NCBI GenBank assembly: GCA_002408065.1
Contig: DHQI01000065.1
Span: 1-18,644, forward strand
Direction: 5' to 3'
Length of the DNA stretch: 18,644 nucleotides
From: Bacteroidales bacterium UBA5342
GTDB taxonomy: Bacteria > Bacteroidota > Bacteroidia > Bacteroidales > UBA5342
Each line of letters begins with the position of its first letter. The first letter of the stretch is position 1. The notes under the pieces were generated by a model. The model was given only the letters and a program-made list of their open reading frames with translations. It searched no databases and was not told the origin of the DNA. Shown here in pieces: positions 17,669 to 18,644 of this stretch. Position numbers and translations under genes: made by a program.

Positions 17669-17711
17669 TTCTGAAAGGGAAAAGTTATTAATATCCATAG
17701 AAATAAAAGCA

Positions 17712-18644
17712 ATGAACAGAAAGTTAATCATCATATTGTTTTGTATATCAGTCTTTTTCTCTTGTAGTCGTAAAGGCTTTGATGTTGAAAATGCATTTCA
17801 GCAATCAGAAGAGCAATTTTCAATACTATTAGAGAAAGCCTATGCTGAGAATAAAATACCAAGAGCAGCGCATGCCGATGGCGAGATAGAATGGGTTAAA
17901 AGGAAAATGGATTGGACCCAAGGTTTTTTCCCCGGTTGCTGCTGGAAACTTTATGAGCAAACCAACGATCCTAAATGGAAGGAAGCTGCAAATTATTTCC
18001 AAACCCTTTTTGTAGATGGTAAAGACGTCAACACCACACATGATCTTGGTTTTATGTATTACTGCTCTTTTGGAGAAGGGTATGAGCTTACCAAAGATGA
18101 GCACTACAAGCAAGTAGTGATTGATGCTTCTGAATCGCTCATTACTCGTTACGACTCTATTGTAGGCTGTATCAAGAGTTGGGATTTTGGTAAAGAACGC
18201 TGGACTTTTCCTGTTATTATCGATAATATGCTCAATCTGGAAATGCTTTTTGAAGCCTCCTTACTTACTGGAGACGATAAGTATAGAAACGTAGCCATTA
18301 ATCATGCTGATGTCACTCTTCAAAACCATTTTCGTGAAGACTATAGCACTTGGCATGTGGTAGACTATAACCCTGCTGATGGTTCAGTCTTTAAGAAATT
18401 GACGCACCAAGGCATAGCAGACGAAAGCAGCTGGGCACGTGGACAAGGCTGGGCACTTTATGGCTATACTATGTGTTACCGCTATACCAAAGATGCTAAA
18501 TACCTGGAACAAGCTAAAAAGGTCGCTGCTTATGTGGCAGATAATCTACCCGAAGATAAAATCCCGGTGTGGGATTTCTCTGTTACAGACCCTAAAATCA
18601 TGTGCCGCGATGCTTCTGCCGGAGCGCTATATGCCTCTGCTTAC
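17712..18644 (+). CDS. GH88 unsaturated glucuronyl hydrolase, 5' part (cut by window end)
   Basis: Predicted to hydrate and release the 4,5-unsaturated uronic acid left by ulvan lyases. ATG 17712 opens a frame that stays open for 311 codons to the window edge; GH88 enzymes are usually about 380-420 residues, so roughly a quarter is missing. The N-terminus is a lipoprotein-like signal ('ILFCISVFFSCSRKG', Cys18) with no acidic export signal, so a periplasmic location is likely. Family motifs seen are 'WTQGFFPGCCWKLYE', 'THDLGF' with Asp111, 'IIDNMLNLEML' with Asp171 and 'DESSWARGQGWALYG'. Asp111 and Asp171 correspond to the two catalytic aspartates (Asp88 and Asp149 in the Bacillus enzyme, similar spacing). 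GH105 is the sister alternative, but the SWARGQGWALYG motif and the tryptophan pattern favour GH88. It is co-directional with the PL25 gene 43 bp upstream. Confidence 0.88.
   Translation, partial: MNRKLIIILFCISVFFSCSRKGFDVENAFQQSEEQFSILLEKAYAENKIPRAAHADGEIEWVKRKMDWTQGFFPGCCWKLYEQTNDPKWKEAANYFQTLFVDGKDVNTTHDLGFMYYCSFGEGYELTKDEHYKQVVIDASESLITRYDSIVGCIKSWDFGKERWTFPVIIDNMLNLEMLFEASLLTGDDKYRNVAINHADVTLQNHFREDYSTWHVVDYNPADGSVFKKLTHQGIADESSWARGQGWALYGYTMCYRYTKDAKYLEQAKKVAAYVADNLPEDKIPVWDFSVTDPKIMCRDASAGALYASAY

Noticed and set aside
1..18644. SusC/SusD transporter pair, sulfatases, RNA genes, CRISPR or transposable elements
   Set aside because: I looked for each because they would be expected or informative in such a locus, but none is present in this window.

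Overview
The window looks like part of a polysaccharide utilisation locus from a marine Bacteroidetes (Bacteroidota) bacterium, most likely one for ulvan or a closely related rhamnose- and uronic-acid-rich algal polysaccharide. The phylum assignment rests on type IX secretion (T9SS) sorting domains with 'YPNP' motifs on three proteins, Listeria-Bacteroides (InlB-type) repeats, promoter boxes of the form TAnnTTTG, and the absence of Shine-Dalgarno dependence. The DNA is moderately AT-rich. No SusC/SusD pair, sulfatase, RNA gene, CRISPR array or transposase is visible.

Layout, left to right. (1) 1-1254: 3' part of a secreted multimodular protein. (2) 1274-3718: a PL24-type ulvan lyase carrying the same C-terminal cassette, ended by a strong hairpin terminator at 3740-3776. 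(3) 3881-5026, minus strand: a membrane-tethered winged-helix regulator, divergent from the next block across a 242-bp control region that holds three helically phased GTTAAG-like repeats. (4) 5269-8262: a GH2-family lipoprotein whose usual acid/base glutamate is a tryptophan. (5) 8330-12145: a 1271-residue clan GH-A glycosidase with an Ig-like domain, a CBM6-like domain, InlB-type repeats and a T9SS tail. (6) 12191-13533: a broken GH78 alpha-L-rhamnosidase (nonsense codon plus about 1 kb frameshifting deletion), followed in tandem by (7) an intact GH78 at 13569-15908. (8) A 383-bp gap with a 20-bp-arm hairpin and a promoter box. (9) 16292-17668: a PL25-type ulvan lyase lipoprotein. (10) 17712 to the window end: a GH88 unsaturated glucuronyl hydrolase, cut off by the window edge.

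How they fit together (inference from families and sequence): the T9SS-exported PL24 enzyme and the cell-surface or periplasmic PL25 enzyme cut the polymer by beta-elimination, leaving fragments with an unsaturated uronic acid at the non-reducing end. GH88 removes that residue, GH78 removes alpha-L-rhamnose, and the GH2 and GH-A enzymes work on the remaining uronic acid, xylose or other side units. The minus-strand regulator may sense an envelope signal through its extracytoplasmic domain and act at the GTTAAG repeats. Substrate assignment to ulvan depends on family recognition of the two lyases; the two hydrolases of unsettled specificity (GH2, GH-A) leave room for surprise.
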